Assembly (NCBI GenBank): GCA_964586595.1
Contig: CAZPHB010000005.1
Location: 1-64,000, forward strand
Source: REEB481 sp964586595
GTDB lineage: Bacteria; Bacteroidota; Bacteroidia; NS11-12g; UBA955
Direction: 5' to 3'
DNA length: 64,000 nucleotides
Shown here: piece after piece, positions 17,147 to 26,545 of the stretch
Position numbering within the stretch: position 1 is the first letter of the stretch
Layout of the letters: every line of letters begins with the position of its first letter
Translations under genes and position numbers: made by a program
The notes under the pieces: generated by a model
Database searches by the model: none
Told to the model about the DNA's origin: nothing
Seen by the model: the letters and a program-made list of their open reading frames with translations, nothing else

Positions 17147-17916
17147 TGGAATACACGGAAGTACATGTGCTGGCAGTCAAAGAACTGCTGTATAAAATGG
17201 CAGATGACCAGTTGATTCTTGGTCACCGAAACAGTGAATGGACCGGCTTAGGCCCGGTGCTCGAAGAGGACATCGCTTTCAGCAGCATGGCGCAGGATAA
17301 AATTGGTCAGGCGCACGCGCTTTACCAAATCCTGCATGAATTGGGTGAAGGGGAACCGGATACGGTGGCGTTCATGCGCAACGCCGAGCAGTTCCATTGC
17401 TGCCATCTGGTGGAAATTCCCATTGGTGAATACGACTTTTCCCTGATGCGCCACTTCCTGTTCGACAGGGCCGAACAACTGAGGTTTGAATTGCTCAGTC
17501 AAAGTTCTTTCGAACCGCTGGCTCAGGTAGCGCGGAAGTTCAAAGGAGAAGTTAAATACCATGTCATGCATGCAGATTCCTGGGTAAAGTTGCTGGGAAC
17601 CGGTAATGAGGAAAGCCATGCGCGGATGCAGGAAGCACTGAACCAGGCATTCCCCTTGGCTTTGGGTATTTTTGAGGCAGGACCTTATGAAGCGGCGCTG
17701 AAAGAAGCCGGTATTTTTGAAGGGGAATTACACTTGCGCAATCTATGGCTCGAAGCCATCAGGCCTGTGTTGCATGCCGCCCATCTTTCCATTCCCGCGG
17801 AAGCCAACGATGCGCTTGCAGCGGGTGGCCGATACGGGAAGCATACCGCATACCTGCAACCCCTGCTCGATGAAATGACGGAAGTGTTCCGCATAGATCC
17901 GGCCGCAGAATGGTAA
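17146..17916 (+). CDS. paaC: Phenylacetyl-CoA epoxidase structural subunit PaaC
   Basis: A ferritin-like subunit (256 residues) that pairs with PaaA but lacks a full di-iron site. The signature DDQLILGHRNSEWTGLGP near the N-terminus, the EEDIAFSSMAQDKIGQA helix and RKFKGEVKYHVMHADSW are typical. It overlaps paaB by one base and paaD by seven bases, which indicates tight translational coupling within the cluster. Confidence 0.95.
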   Translation: MEYTEVHVLAVKELLYKMADDQLILGHRNSEWTGLGPVLEEDIAFSSMAQDKIGQAHALYQILHELGEGEPDTVAFMRNAEQFHCCHLVEIPIGEYDFSLMRHFLFDRAEQLRFELLSQSSFEPLAQVARKFKGEVKYHVMHADSWVKLLGTGNEESHARMQEALNQAFPLALGIFEAGPYEAALKEAGIFEGELHLRNLWLEAIRPVLHAAHLSIPAEANDALAAGGRYGKHTAYLQPLLDEMTEVFRIDPAAEW

Positions 17917-18416
17917 GTACCCGTGAAAACACAGCACCGCATCCGGAAATCTGGAAGGCTTTATACGCCGTAAAAGATCCGGAAATTCCGCCATTGTCCA
18001 TTGTTGATTTGGGCATTGTTACCGCTGTGCAGGTTGATGATGAGGGTGCTGTTCTGGTAAAGCTTACACCTACGTTTTCCGGTTGTCCTGCCTTGAAAAT
18101 CATGGAAGGCTTGGTGGCCGAAGCATTGCACGGGGTCGGATATAAAGACGTTCAGGTGCTCACCACGTTCGAAGTTGCCTGGAACAGCAATATGATCAGC
18201 GAAACAGGCTTGCAGGCACTGCTGAAGCATGGTCTGGCACCGCCACCAAAGCACGACGGTTATATTGAACTGGATGTACTCAGCGACACGCCTTGTCCAT
18301 TGTGCGGGAGCCGCAATACCACCATGCAAACGCCATTCGGGCCAACGCTGTGCAGAAGCATGCATTATTGCAAGGCATGCAGCAATGCCTTTGAAGCATT
18401 TAAACCCGTTTCCTGA
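17910..18416 (+). CDS. paaD: PaaD, Fe-S assembly protein for the epoxidase
   Basis: A 168-residue protein with an N-terminal MIP18/DUF59 domain (DPEIPPLSIVDLGIV, then TPTFSGCPALKIM) and a C-terminal zinc ribbon with four cysteines (CPLCGSRNT and YCKACSNAF). PaaD is needed for maturation of the epoxidase reductase PaaE. No paaE follows: the next gene is on the other strand three bases later, so the reductase and the downstream paaG, paaZ and paaK functions must be encoded elsewhere. Confidence 0.94.
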   Translation: MVSTRENTAPHPEIWKALYAVKDPEIPPLSIVDLGIVTAVQVDDEGAVLVKLTPTFSGCPALKIMEGLVAEALHGVGYKDVQVLTTFEVAWNSNMISETGLQALLKHGLAPPPKHDGYIELDVLSDTPCPLCGSRNTTMQTPFGPTLCRSMHYCKACSNAFEAFKPVS

Positions 18417-18418
18417 CT

Positions 18419-18637
18419 TTAGGATTTTTTGTCGCTTTTGATGCCGCAGGTGTTCATCCCAAACAAGGCATACAAAGGACAAAAACTAAATAAGGAAGTA
18501 GCCGCTAATGCCAAACCAACGAGCTTTAAAACAAGGTCGTAGGGCGCTGCCGGATTGAAAAAATATGCAATTGCGAAACAGGCAATAGCGCCCAAAATCC
18601 GCAACATTTTGTCGGTGTTTCCCATGTTCTTCTTCAT
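18419..18637 (-). CDS. DUF2892-family small inner-membrane protein
   Basis: A 72-residue protein with two hydrophobic helices (LGAIACFAIAYFF and LVLKLVGLALAATSLF) and the family ending CPLYALFGMNTCG. DUF2892 (YgaP transmembrane-like) proteins are often linked to rhodaneses and sulfur handling, but no such partner lies next to this copy. It is convergent with paaD, with only two bases between the stops. Confidence 0.85.
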   Translation of the reverse strand: MKKNMGNTDKMLRILGAIACFAIAYFFNPAAPYDLVLKLVGLALAATSLFSFCPLYALFGMNTCGIKSDKKS

Positions 18638-18761
18638 GTGCGTAGGTTTTAGTTGCGTTCAAAGATAGGCCCACTGAAAAAATGCCGGCAAAGAAGTTCA
18701 CAGATGCATAAATCCTGTTGATGCTTGGGGGAAATGTGCCGTTTGACTGCATTTTTGCAGC

Positions 18762-19292
18762 ATGAACGACGAACACCTGAGGTATCCGATCGGCAAGTTT
18801 TCTTGGGATAAAGCCGATTGGCAGCTGGAAGAATTACTGGAAGCTGTATTGCAGATTCAATCGCTCCCGGAAGAATTGTCGCGGATTTTGAAGGGTGCAA
18901 CATCCGATGCACTGCAACAGTCTTATCGGCCGGGAGGCTGGTCAGCCCTTCAGGTAATTCATCATTTGGCCGACAGCCACCTCAATGCCTGGGTGCGCAC
19001 CAAGTTGATCCTTACAGAAGATGAACCCACCATCAAGCCTTGGGAAGAAGAACTGTGGGCAGCAGGAGAAGATTATGGATACAGCCACGAAGCATCTTTC
19101 ATGATTTTGTTGGGATTGCATCAGCGTTGGTCACTGCTGTTGCTGAATGTGTTGAAGAAACCGGAATTGCTGCTTCGCGGCATGCATCACCCGCAATTGG
19201 GTAAGAAAATCACATTGGCGCAACTCATCGCCATGTATGGATGGCATTCAACCCATCACCTGATGCACCTGAAGATGGCCCTGGGTCGCTGA
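18762..19292 (+). CDS. DinB/YfiT-like putative metal-dependent hydrolase
   Basis: A 176-residue four-helix-bundle protein of the DinB superfamily, closest to YfiT. The metal-ligand histidines appear at the expected places: HHLADSHLN (about residue 63-71) and GWHSTHHLMHLK near the C-terminus. YRYPIGKF-like openings are typical of YfiT; here it reads LRYPIGKFSW. YfiT relatives act on bacillithiol or similar thiols, but the substrate here is unknown. The 124 bases upstream hold CATTTTTG four bases before the ATG, a near-match to the -7 box. Confidence 0.85.
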   Translation: MNDEHLRYPIGKFSWDKADWQLEELLEAVLQIQSLPEELSRILKGATSDALQQSYRPGGWSALQVIHHLADSHLNAWVRTKLILTEDEPTIKPWEEELWAAGEDYGYSHEASFMILLGLHQRWSLLLLNVLKKPELLLRGMHHPQLGKKITLAQLIAMYGWHSTHHLMHLKMALGR

Positions 19293-19448
19293 GAAGCGCA
19301 TAATTTTCCGGTTTTTACCACTCTTGGTTTCCTTATATTTCGTTTTCTGCACAAAAATCACGGAAAACCGTGAGGCGCGGAAAAGGTTTAGGAGGAATGT
19401 TTGTATTGCCGCTCGGGAGCGATTGTTTCCGAAGCATCCGGTACAAAC

Positions 19449-19931
19449 ATGGAACAACATTCATCAGAAAAAAATAATAGGGAATGCTGGACTGCTATTG
19501 ATGTGATGCCCGTGTTGCAGGCCCAGCTCCCGATGGCTGTTGCCTTTTATCTGGAACAGGTTTACCCCTTGGTGCAGAAAGGGCAGTACAGTTGGTTGGA
19601 ATGTATTCCAACCCTGAATGAGGTATTGTATTTCGCTTGGTCAGGTGAGCACGTCGCAGGATTGTGCATGGGGAAACCTGAGCATCGTGCAGCGAGTGTA
19701 TTAGTTGCCGAAACATACACGGGCGGTGGCACGTTTTTAAGATTGCTGCAGGCGCTGGATGTGCACATGTTGCCCGAGAAATCAGCTTATACCCTCTTTT
19801 TACCTGATTCTGAACAATACCGGCAATTGACCCTTGCCAGCGGATGCCGCTTGTTGGCCAGGCATCAAGGCGTGATTACCGCACAACGTACTATTAAGAA
19901 GACCCTTCAAAAATCCCCTTCATATGCTTAA
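19449..19931 (+). CDS. Hypothetical protein, 160 residues
   Basis: Not recognised. The ATG at 19449 is preferred over a TTG at 19401. The product has no signal peptide or membrane helix. Its middle alternates hydrophobic strands and short helices (HVAGLCMGKPE, VLVAETYTGGGTFLRLLQALD, then ASGCRLLARHQGVIT), which vaguely recalls an acetyltransferase-like fold, but no acetyl-CoA motif is visible. The leader 19293-19448 contains TATATTTC near 19335, a possible -7 box. Confidence 0.6.
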   Translation: MEQHSSEKNNRECWTAIDVMPVLQAQLPMAVAFYLEQVYPLVQKGQYSWLECIPTLNEVLYFAWSGEHVAGLCMGKPEHRAASVLVAETYTGGGTFLRLLQALDVHMLPEKSAYTLFLPDSEQYRQLTLASGCRLLARHQGVITAQRTIKKTLQKSPSYA

Positions 19932-20076
19932 CAAAGACTTTTTTGATTTCAAACTCACGCCTGTTTTATGTTGATTTATGTTAGGAAGCAGTTTTGGTCT
20001 TGTCCGGGGTTTGTACTCCGGATAGGGCCGGCTGCATTCGTCTTTGCCAAACCTGACAATCAACATACCATAAACC

Positions 20077-20448
20077 ATGAATGACGACTGCGTAAGCCTT
20101 ACCGTGGCAGGAACTTCCGGGAACTTCAAATTTGTACTCACCATTTATGCCTTGGATACCTATACAATTACAGAGGTATCACCGCGCGGATATTATGCGA
20201 ACGGCCTGGTCAGTTCCATTACAGTGCTGCTCGATTCAGCATCTGGAGCGGGGAGCGATTTTGTTGCTGATCTGCCATACCTCCAGAATTATAAAACTGC
20301 AGCTTGTGCTGCTACCCATGGGAATTCAGGTCCTTATTACAGCGAAGCACTGGAAATCGTGTTTACCTATACCAGCGGCACCCAACCGGCTGCCTGTCAT
20401 GGAGGCGGCTCGAAAAATAAGCCATATACTCGCGCAGATTGTGCCTGA
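20077..20448 (+). CDS. Hypothetical protein, 123 residues
   Basis: Not recognised. The predicted product is strand-rich with no signal peptide or membrane segment. Four cysteines occur in pairs with Ala, His or Asp around them (AACAATHG, AACHGGG). It sits alone between the preceding hypothetical gene and the sensor kinase, 33 bases before the kinase start. Codon composition looks like that of neighbours. It may be a spurious frame, but no competing frame covers it. Confidence 0.45.
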   Translation: MNDDCVSLTVAGTSGNFKFVLTIYALDTYTITEVSPRGYYANGLVSSITVLLDSASGAGSDFVADLPYLQNYKTAACAATHGNSGPYYSEALEIVFTYTSGTQPAACHGGGSKNKPYTRADCA

Positions 20449-20481
20449 TTGCATTTGTTAAGTTCGTCGTTCAAGTAATCT

Positions 20482-22344
20482 TTGCTGTTGTTGCAATACA
20501 TTTCACTACTTCTGTCGTCGTGTTTCATCCTTTTTGCCTGCCAGAACAAGGCAATCCGTGATGAACAGCAGTATGAGCAGTCGAAACGTTTGGTTGATTC
20601 GCTGCTGCTCCTGTCCAAAGCGGAAATTGATGAACGCCCCGATGTGGCCTACAAGCTGGCCGACAGCGCGTACCATTTGGCGGCGCACATCCATTACCCA
20701 AAAGGCGAGGCCAACGCCTTAAACCGCCAAGGGTATCTGCTGAATAATCAAAATAAATATGACTCGGCTTATGTTATCCACCGCAAGGCTCTGGAAATCA
20801 GACGCCGCATTCAAGATACCCAGGGAATGGGTTATTCTTATGCCAATTTGGTAGAATTGTTCAGAAATCGAGGCGTTTGGGATCGCGCCGCAGCTCATTG
20901 CGATTCGGCGTATTGGTGTTTTAAACAAATGGGGGACACCTTCCAATACATCAGAAGACTACAGCAAAGAGGAATTATTGCGCTGAATATGAAAGGACCT
21001 CAAGCAGCGCTTCAGGTTTTTCTTGACTACGAGCAACAAGCGCATGCCTATGGAAATAAACAACTGATTGCCGAAGCACAAATGAGCACTGGGTTTACAT
21101 ACTACACCCTGGGCTATTTGGACAGTGCCTATTTCTATCAAAGCAGCTCATTGGATTTGTGCCGTCAATTAGACCAAACACAGAATATATTTAAACTGCT
21201 GTTACACATATCGTACATCCATGCCAGAAAAAGGGAAATAGCTGCGGGAACCCGACTTATTGCTGAGGCCGATTCGATCAACAAAGTGCGGCCTTATCAT
21301 CCCGACAATGACTTGTATCTTAGAGAAGCTCAAGTAATACTAAATTTAGCCAAAGCCGGTTCAACCGAGCTTATCCCGGACTTTGAAGATTATATCATAC
21401 AGAGTGAGGCTTATTATGAAGAATTAAATCGAAAGACGCTGGAAACCATTGAAGCCGGTTATCAGCTGGCCGCAAAGGATGCCCGAAATGAACAGCTAGT
21501 TCTAGAAAATCAACTGTTCAAAATTCGGAATCTGGTTTTGTTGTTGATCCTGTTTGCGCTGATTGTATTGATCATCATCATGTATCAGTATTTCCGCAAT
21601 CGGAAAAAACTGGGCCTCAGGGAAATGGAGTTGAAAGAGCGGCACATCAAAAACGTACTTCAAGAACAGGAACTCATTACGGTAAACGCGGCTCTGGAGG
21701 GTAAAGATCAGGAGCGCAGCCGCATTGCCCGTGAATTGCATGACCGGTTGGGTTATATTTTGTCACTTGCCAAGTTGAATTTCTCAACCCTGCAGGAGGA
21801 TTTGACAAAGTTGAAATCGGATAGCCAGGATCGATACTCCAAAATTTCTGTCATGCTCGATGATGCAGCCACCGAAGTAAGACGCATCAGTCATGACTTA
21901 TATGGCAGCAGTGTATTTAATTTCGGAATCATTACGGCATTGCATCAATTGGCAGAAGCCGTTGGTGCTGCGAATAAAATTGGTGTGAGGTTTCACAGTC
22001 AATTTGTACCCTCCGATTTAAGTCTTGAACTGCAAGTGAGTGTATACAGGATTGTTGGGGAATTGATCAGCAATTCCATCAAACATTCGGGTGCAGGGCA
22101 AATAGACATTCAATTAATAGGAAGGAAGGGTGAACTAATTCTTACTTATGAGGATGATGGATGCGGATTTAATACACAAGATGATTCATGGAAAAGAGGA
22201 ATGGGTTATGCAAGTATGGAAGCGAGGTTGAAGAAAATCAAAGGAACCTACCTTGTCGAATCAACGCCCGGAAGAGGGATGTATTTCCAGGCAGAAGCGC
22301 CAATCTATAGTCCGGAAACCAACATGGAATCCGGTCAGGATTGA
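20482..22344 (+). CDS. TPR-containing lipoprotein sensor histidine kinase (HisKA_3 type)
   Basis: A 620-residue hybrid typical of Bacteroidota. The N-terminus is a lipoprotein signal with lipobox LFAC (SSCFILFACQNK). Residues about 40-280 form tetratricopeptide repeats (GYLLNNQNKYDSAYVIHRKAL and similar units). A membrane helix (LVLLLILFALIVLIIIMYQY) near residue 350 and a coiled coil follow. The dimerisation domain carries the phospho-acceptor His420 in RIARELHDRLG, and the ATPase domain shows NSIKHSGAGQ and DDGCGF. A TTG start is required because an in-frame stop lies at 20476. The response regulator gene follows after 64 bases. Confidence 0.9.
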   Translation: MLLLQYISLLLSSCFILFACQNKAIRDEQQYEQSKRLVDSLLLLSKAEIDERPDVAYKLADSAYHLAAHIHYPKGEANALNRQGYLLNNQNKYDSAYVIHRKALEIRRRIQDTQGMGYSYANLVELFRNRGVWDRAAAHCDSAYWCFKQMGDTFQYIRRLQQRGIIALNMKGPQAALQVFLDYEQQAHAYGNKQLIAEAQMSTGFTYYTLGYLDSAYFYQSSSLDLCRQLDQTQNIFKLLLHISYIHARKREIAAGTRLIAEADSINKVRPYHPDNDLYLREAQVILNLAKAGSTELIPDFEDYIIQSEAYYEELNRKTLETIEAGYQLAAKDARNEQLVLENQLFKIRNLVLLLILFALIVLIIIMYQYFRNRKKLGLREMELKERHIKNVLQEQELITVNAALEGKDQERSRIARELHDRLGYILSLAKLNFSTLQEDLTKLKSDSQDRYSKISVMLDDAATEVRRISHDLYGSSVFNFGIITALHQLAEAVGAANKIGVRFHSQFVPSDLSLELQVSVYRIVGELISNSIKHSGAGQIDIQLIGRKGELILTYEDDGCGFNTQDDSWKRGMGYASMEARLKKIKGTYLVESTPGRGMYFQAEAPIYSPETNMESGQD

Positions 22345-22408
22345 TAGATTACTGGGTATTTAATATTGCTTTCGGAAAAAAGGTTTATTGATACTTTTGA
22401 ATCCGATT

Positions 22409-23056
22409 ATGAAACCCTCCGTACGCTTATTTTTAGTAGATGATCACAGGTTGATGAATCATGGCCTAAAGCAGGTTTTGGAAAGTCGGCCCGGATATCA
22501 GGTATTGCGCATGTTTACCGATGGTGATGCATTGCTGGATGCGTTGCGGTTTCAAATGCCGGATGTTGTAATTTCTGACATCAGCATGCCGGGTATGGAT
22601 GGCCTTACATTGGCTCGAAACATACTCGAGCAACATCCAACGCTGCGGTTTATGTTTCTTACCATGCACCTGAATGCGCAGTTCATCAGGCCTGCCATGC
22701 AAATGGGCGTGCATGCCTATGTGTTGAAGGATTCTACGGCTGATGACATTTTCGAAGCCATTGACACGGTTATTTCGGGCAAACGATACCTTTCACCCAA
22801 GGCAGCTGCCGTTTTGTTGTCCGGCCCTGACGAACAAGTGGCCCTTACGCCCAGGGAAATTCAGGTGCTGCGAGCATTGGCACTCGGTTACAATACTAGA
22901 GAAATAAGTGTGCGCCTGTTCATCAGCATCAACACCGTAGAATCACACCGCAGGAATTTGTTGCTTAAAACCGATTGCCGCAATGTGGCTGAATTGATTC
23001 TTTGGGGTGTAGAAACCGGCTACGTTGATCCTGCTTTTCGTCATGGGTTACCTTAA
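22409..23056 (+). CDS. LuxR/NarL-family response regulator
   Basis: A 215-residue two-component regulator. The receiver domain begins SVRLFLVDDHR and has the phospho-acceptor Asp in VVISDISMPGMDG; the C-terminal LuxR helix-turn-helix is LTPREIQVLRALALGYNT followed by SINTVESHRRNLLLKT. It is the evident partner of the HisKA_3 kinase directly upstream. The ATG at 22409 is chosen over a TTG seven codons earlier, since the receiver domain begins right after it. It may control the ABC exporter that follows 95 bases later (inference from position only). Confidence 0.93.
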   Translation: MKPSVRLFLVDDHRLMNHGLKQVLESRPGYQVLRMFTDGDALLDALRFQMPDVVISDISMPGMDGLTLARNILEQHPTLRFMFLTMHLNAQFIRPAMQMGVHAYVLKDSTADDIFEAIDTVISGKRYLSPKAAAVLLSGPDEQVALTPREIQVLRALALGYNTREISVRLFISINTVESHRRNLLLKTDCRNVAELILWGVETGYVDPAFRHGLP

Positions 23057-23151
23057 TCATTTGCTGACAGCACAAATCTGGCAAGCCCGATATCCTGAAA
23101 GTTCTGTCGAAATTTGTCCTCAGTACCGAATCGAACCAACATTTTCGTGCC

Positions 23152-24066
23152 ATGAATTACCTTCTTGAACTGGATGGTGTTACCAAACAATACCAGTCTA
23201 AGCGCGCACTTGACCACGTGAGCCTGGCCATTCCTCCAGGTTCTGTGTATGGCCTGCTTGGTCCCAATGGTGCCGGGAAAACCACCATGTTGCGCATCAT
23301 CAACCACATTACCGCACCAGATTCCGGACAATTGCGTTTTTCCGGGCGCATTTCCACCGTTCAGGATGCCTACCGCATGGGTTACATGCCCGAAGAACGC
23401 GGACTCTATAAAAAGATGACGGTTTGGGATCAGCTTCTGTTCTTCGCACGCCTGAAAGGGGTCCGTTCTGCCGACGCAAAAATGAGGGCTAAGTCATGGC
23501 TGCGGCGACTGGATTTGCTGCCGTGGGCAGGGAAAAAGGTAGAAGAGCTGAGTAAAGGTATGGCCCAGAAGGTACAGTTCATCACCACGGTGATTCATCA
23601 GCCGGATCTGTTGATTTTAGATGAACCGTTCAGTGGTTTTGACCCAGTGAATGCCGACCTGATCAAGCAGGAAATCCTGGAGCTCCAGAAACAAGGCGTA
23701 ACCGTTTTGTTTTCTTCCCACAGAATGGAAAGCGTTGAGGAAATGTGCAGCCATATTTGCCTCATTCATCAATCTAAATTATTGCTCGATGGCAGCATTG
23801 GCGACATCCGTAAATCCTTCAGAAACAGGGAATACGAAGTGCTTACCGCACAACCGTATTCCTGTCTGTTGTCAAATGCTTCCATAAGCAGCCAAAGTGT
23901 TGATGTTCACGGGTCGTTTTATTGCAGGGTGCAACTTCAGGAGGGTACAGAACCAAACGCGTTGATTCAGGATGTTATAGAACACAATCAATTGCTGATG
24001 TTCCGGGAATGGATTCCGTCTGTACACGAAATTTTTGTGATGCATGTGAAGGGAGGTGTGGCATGA
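23152..24066 (+). CDS. ABC transporter ATP-binding protein (NatA-like)
   Basis: A 304-residue ATPase with the Walker A GPNGAGKTT (residues 37-45), the signature ELSKGMAQKVQ, the Walker B LLILDEPFSGFD and the switch histidine in FSSHRMESVEE. The YMPEERGLYKKM segment is characteristic of the NatA/YhaQ export branch. The C-terminal extension (about 215-304) is typical of DUF4162. The last codons overlap the permease start (ATGA), so the two form one exporter. The substrate is unknown; NatAB relatives export sodium or hydrophobic compounds. Confidence 0.93.
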   Translation: MNYLLELDGVTKQYQSKRALDHVSLAIPPGSVYGLLGPNGAGKTTMLRIINHITAPDSGQLRFSGRISTVQDAYRMGYMPEERGLYKKMTVWDQLLFFARLKGVRSADAKMRAKSWLRRLDLLPWAGKKVEELSKGMAQKVQFITTVIHQPDLLILDEPFSGFDPVNADLIKQEILELQKQGVTVLFSSHRMESVEEMCSHICLIHQSKLLLDGSIGDIRKSFRNREYEVLTAQPYSCLLSNASISSQSVDVHGSFYCRVQLQEGTEPNALIQDVIEHNQLLMFREWIPSVHEIFVMHVKGGVA

Positions 24067-25343
24067 ACGCCGTCTGGATCATCCTTTCCAGGGAATATGT
24101 GTCGCGGGTGAAGAAGAAAAGCTTCATCATCATGACCATTTTGGGCCCTATTCTGGTGGCCTTGTTTTATGGCATGATTGGCTATGTGGCCTCGCGTGAT
24201 GCTGCCTCCGACTCCGCTACCGATGTGTTGCTGCACGATGCCTCCGGCGTTTTTGCCGGGCGGCTGAAGCAGGTTGAAGGATTCCGCTTTTTTGCAACCA
24301 GCGCCCCCGACGACAGCATCAAAAAAGAATTGCTTGCCGAGCGCTATGCAGGTTACCTGAACATTAAAGACCGCGACCTGGTTAATCTGGATAGTGTGGA
24401 ATTTGTGGCCATGGAGTTGCCGGGTCCCGCCCAGAAGCGCATGCTCGAACGCAGCCTCGATTCGATGCTCTTCGCCGATCGATTAAGCGCCTCCGGAATC
24501 CGGCAAGGTTTTCTGGACAGCCTGAAAACACCCATCCGCATACAAACCCTGGAGTTGGGAAAAGACGGTTCCATGGTGAACTCCATGGCAGAAGTGCGCG
24601 GTGCCATGGGTTTCCTGATGGCCGCCATCATCTACATCTTCATCTTTATGTACGGGGTGATGGTGATGCGCTCGGTTCAGGAAGAAAAATCAAACCGTAT
24701 TGTTGAAATCCTCGTTTCCTCGGTGAAGCCTTTTCACCTGATGTTGGGTAAAATATTCGGCATCGCGTTGGTAGCCTTAACCCAATTCATCATCTGGATG
24801 GTGCTGAGCGTCAGTTTGATGGCCCTGCTGAGCAGTTTTTCGGGGATTTCCATGGATGCAACTTCAACAACACCGGCAGCCGGTATGCCGGGCCTGTTGC
24901 AGGCGTTTTTTGCGCTGCCCTTTTTAAAGATGGGTGGTTTGTTCCTGTTTTATTTCCTGGGAGGATATTTGCTTTATGCCAGTTTTCTGGCAGCCATTGG
25001 TGCAGCGGCGGATCAGGAAACAGATACGCAGCAGTTTATGTTCCCCATCACCATCCCTTTGGTGTTTGCGTTCGTGATAGCCAGCAAAGTTGCATTTCAA
25101 GATCCCAACAGCAGTTTGGCCGTCTGGACGTCCATCATCCCATTTACTGCTCCGGTCGTGATGGTGGTGCGTTCTGCCTTTGATGTGCCTTGGTGGCAAA
25201 TGCTGCTTTCCATGGGTTCACTCGTGCTTACTTTTTTGCTGATGGTTTGGGTTTCAGGTAAAATTTACCGCACCGGTCTTCTGATGTATGGCAAAAAAGT
25301 GAACTGGAAAGAACTCTTCAAATGGCTATGGTACAAAGATTAA
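24063..25343 (+). CDS. ABC-2 type permease (NatB/YhaP-like)
   Basis: A 426-residue permease of the ABC-2 family. One membrane helix near the N-terminus (IIMTILGPILVALFYGMIGY) is followed by a large extracytoplasmic region (about 50-195) and then five or more helices. The conserved EEKSNRIVEILVSSVKPFHL loop marks the NatB/YhaP branch. The ATG at 24063 overlaps the ATPase stop. A frame extending further upstream would lie within the ATPase gene and is rejected. Confidence 0.92.
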   Translation: MNAVWIILSREYVSRVKKKSFIIMTILGPILVALFYGMIGYVASRDAASDSATDVLLHDASGVFAGRLKQVEGFRFFATSAPDDSIKKELLAERYAGYLNIKDRDLVNLDSVEFVAMELPGPAQKRMLERSLDSMLFADRLSASGIRQGFLDSLKTPIRIQTLELGKDGSMVNSMAEVRGAMGFLMAAIIYIFIFMYGVMVMRSVQEEKSNRIVEILVSSVKPFHLMLGKIFGIALVALTQFIIWMVLSVSLMALLSSFSGISMDATSTTPAAGMPGLLQAFFALPFLKMGGLFLFYFLGGYLLYASFLAAIGAAADQETDTQQFMFPITIPLVFAFVIASKVAFQDPNSSLAVWTSIIPFTAPVVMVVRSAFDVPWWQMLLSMGSLVLTFLLMVWVSGKIYRTGLLMYGKKVNWKELFKWLWYKD

Positions 25344-25448
25344 CAGGCTGGAATCAAGCTGAAAAAACATTTTGGTGTATCGGATTCCTTAGCCGAATTT
25401 TGCAATAAGCCAAATTATATCCGTATCAAAAATGCGGTATGTAAATCT

Positions 25449-26534
25449 ATGCGAAAATCCTGCCTAAACCTCATCTACGCCGTTCTCTGCCTTTGTCTGG
25501 GCACGCTGCACGCACAAGATTCATCTTACCGTTTCTACATGAAATTCTCAGGTCATGGTGCGGACCTTGAATGTGTGGCTTACAGCTTCGACGGCAAGAT
25601 GTTTGCCAGCGGTGGCTGGGATAACCGCATCAACGTGTACCGGGCAGATACGCCCAACTTTGGGCAGAAATTGTTTTCACTGGAAGGTCATTATTCCGGA
25701 ATCAGCTGCGTGGCTTTCAGTCGTGATGGGAAAATGCTTGCATCCGCAAGCAAGGATTTCAGCGTGAAGGTATGGGACCTCAGCAACGGTCGGCTCATCA
25801 CCACCATGTCGCAGCATACAGATGCGGTGAACCGGGTGTTTTTTGACCTTGCCGGAAAAAATGTGCTCACCTGCAGCAATGATGGCACCATACAGATTCT
25901 TGACATTGCACGTATTGCGAAACCTAAAGTGCTAAAAATCGGAACTCCTGTGAATGGATTCGTGCAGTCGCCGGACAGAAAGAGCTTTTATGTTGCCACC
26001 AACGGCGCCGAAATCCTGCAGGTTGACCCCACCGGAAAGGTGTTGCGCAAACTCAGCGGGCACAGTGACGCGGTGAACCAGATAGAGCTTACTCCCGACA
26101 GGAAGTTTCTGGTTACGTGCAGCAACGATAAATCAGCCATCATCTGGGATATTGCCAACGCCAAACCCTTGCGGAAATGTGTGGGCCACAACTGGAAGGT
26201 GACCGGATTTTCCATCAGTTCCGACAGTCGCTACCTGCTTACCGGTTGCAACGACGGTGAAGCCATCGTATGGGATATGGCCACGGCAAAAGCACTTACA
26301 ACCATAAAGGGTATGTCCACCAATGTGCGTGGCGTAGCCTTCGCGCCGAACCTTACCCGGCTGCTGTTGGCCTCCTACGCGCAGGTTGATGATTTTGGCG
26401 TGTTGATGTACAGCACACCGCTCATCAGGACAACCCCGGCACCACGTCCCGGAACACCTGCCAGACCTGCTCCGGCCAAACCGGGAACTCCGGCCAAACC
26501 AGCCACCACTGGAGTTCCTTCCAAAAGACCTTAA
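25449..26534 (+). CDS. Exported WD40-repeat protein
   Basis: A 361-residue protein with a signal peptide ending in LGTLHAQ. Six or so WD40 blades follow, with recurring elements such as GHYSGISCVAFSRDGKMLAS, SVKVWDL, KSAIIWDI and EAIVWDM, forming a beta-propeller for protein contacts. The last 35 residues are Pro/Ala/Lys-rich (PARPAPAKPGTPAKPATT), perhaps a flexible or cell-wall-spanning tail. No enzyme domain is visible. The upstream 105 bases contain TTTTGG and GAATTTTG about 20 bases apart (25370-25407), a plausible -33/-7 pair. Confidence 0.88.
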   Translation: MRKSCLNLIYAVLCLCLGTLHAQDSSYRFYMKFSGHGADLECVAYSFDGKMFASGGWDNRINVYRADTPNFGQKLFSLEGHYSGISCVAFSRDGKMLASASKDFSVKVWDLSNGRLITTMSQHTDAVNRVFFDLAGKNVLTCSNDGTIQILDIARIAKPKVLKIGTPVNGFVQSPDRKSFYVATNGAEILQVDPTGKVLRKLSGHSDAVNQIELTPDRKFLVTCSNDKSAIIWDIANAKPLRKCVGHNWKVTGFSISSDSRYLLTGCNDGEAIVWDMATAKALTTIKGMSTNVRGVAFAPNLTRLLLASYAQVDDFGVLMYSTPLIRTTPAPRPGTPARPAPAKPGTPAKPATTGVPSKRP

Positions 26535-26545
26535 GCATTGATTGA

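Noticed and set aside
20002..20021. TCCGG...CCGGA hairpin before the 123-codon gene as riboswitch
   Set aside because: The stem is five pairs with a 10-base loop and no conserved aptamer pattern; too weak to call.
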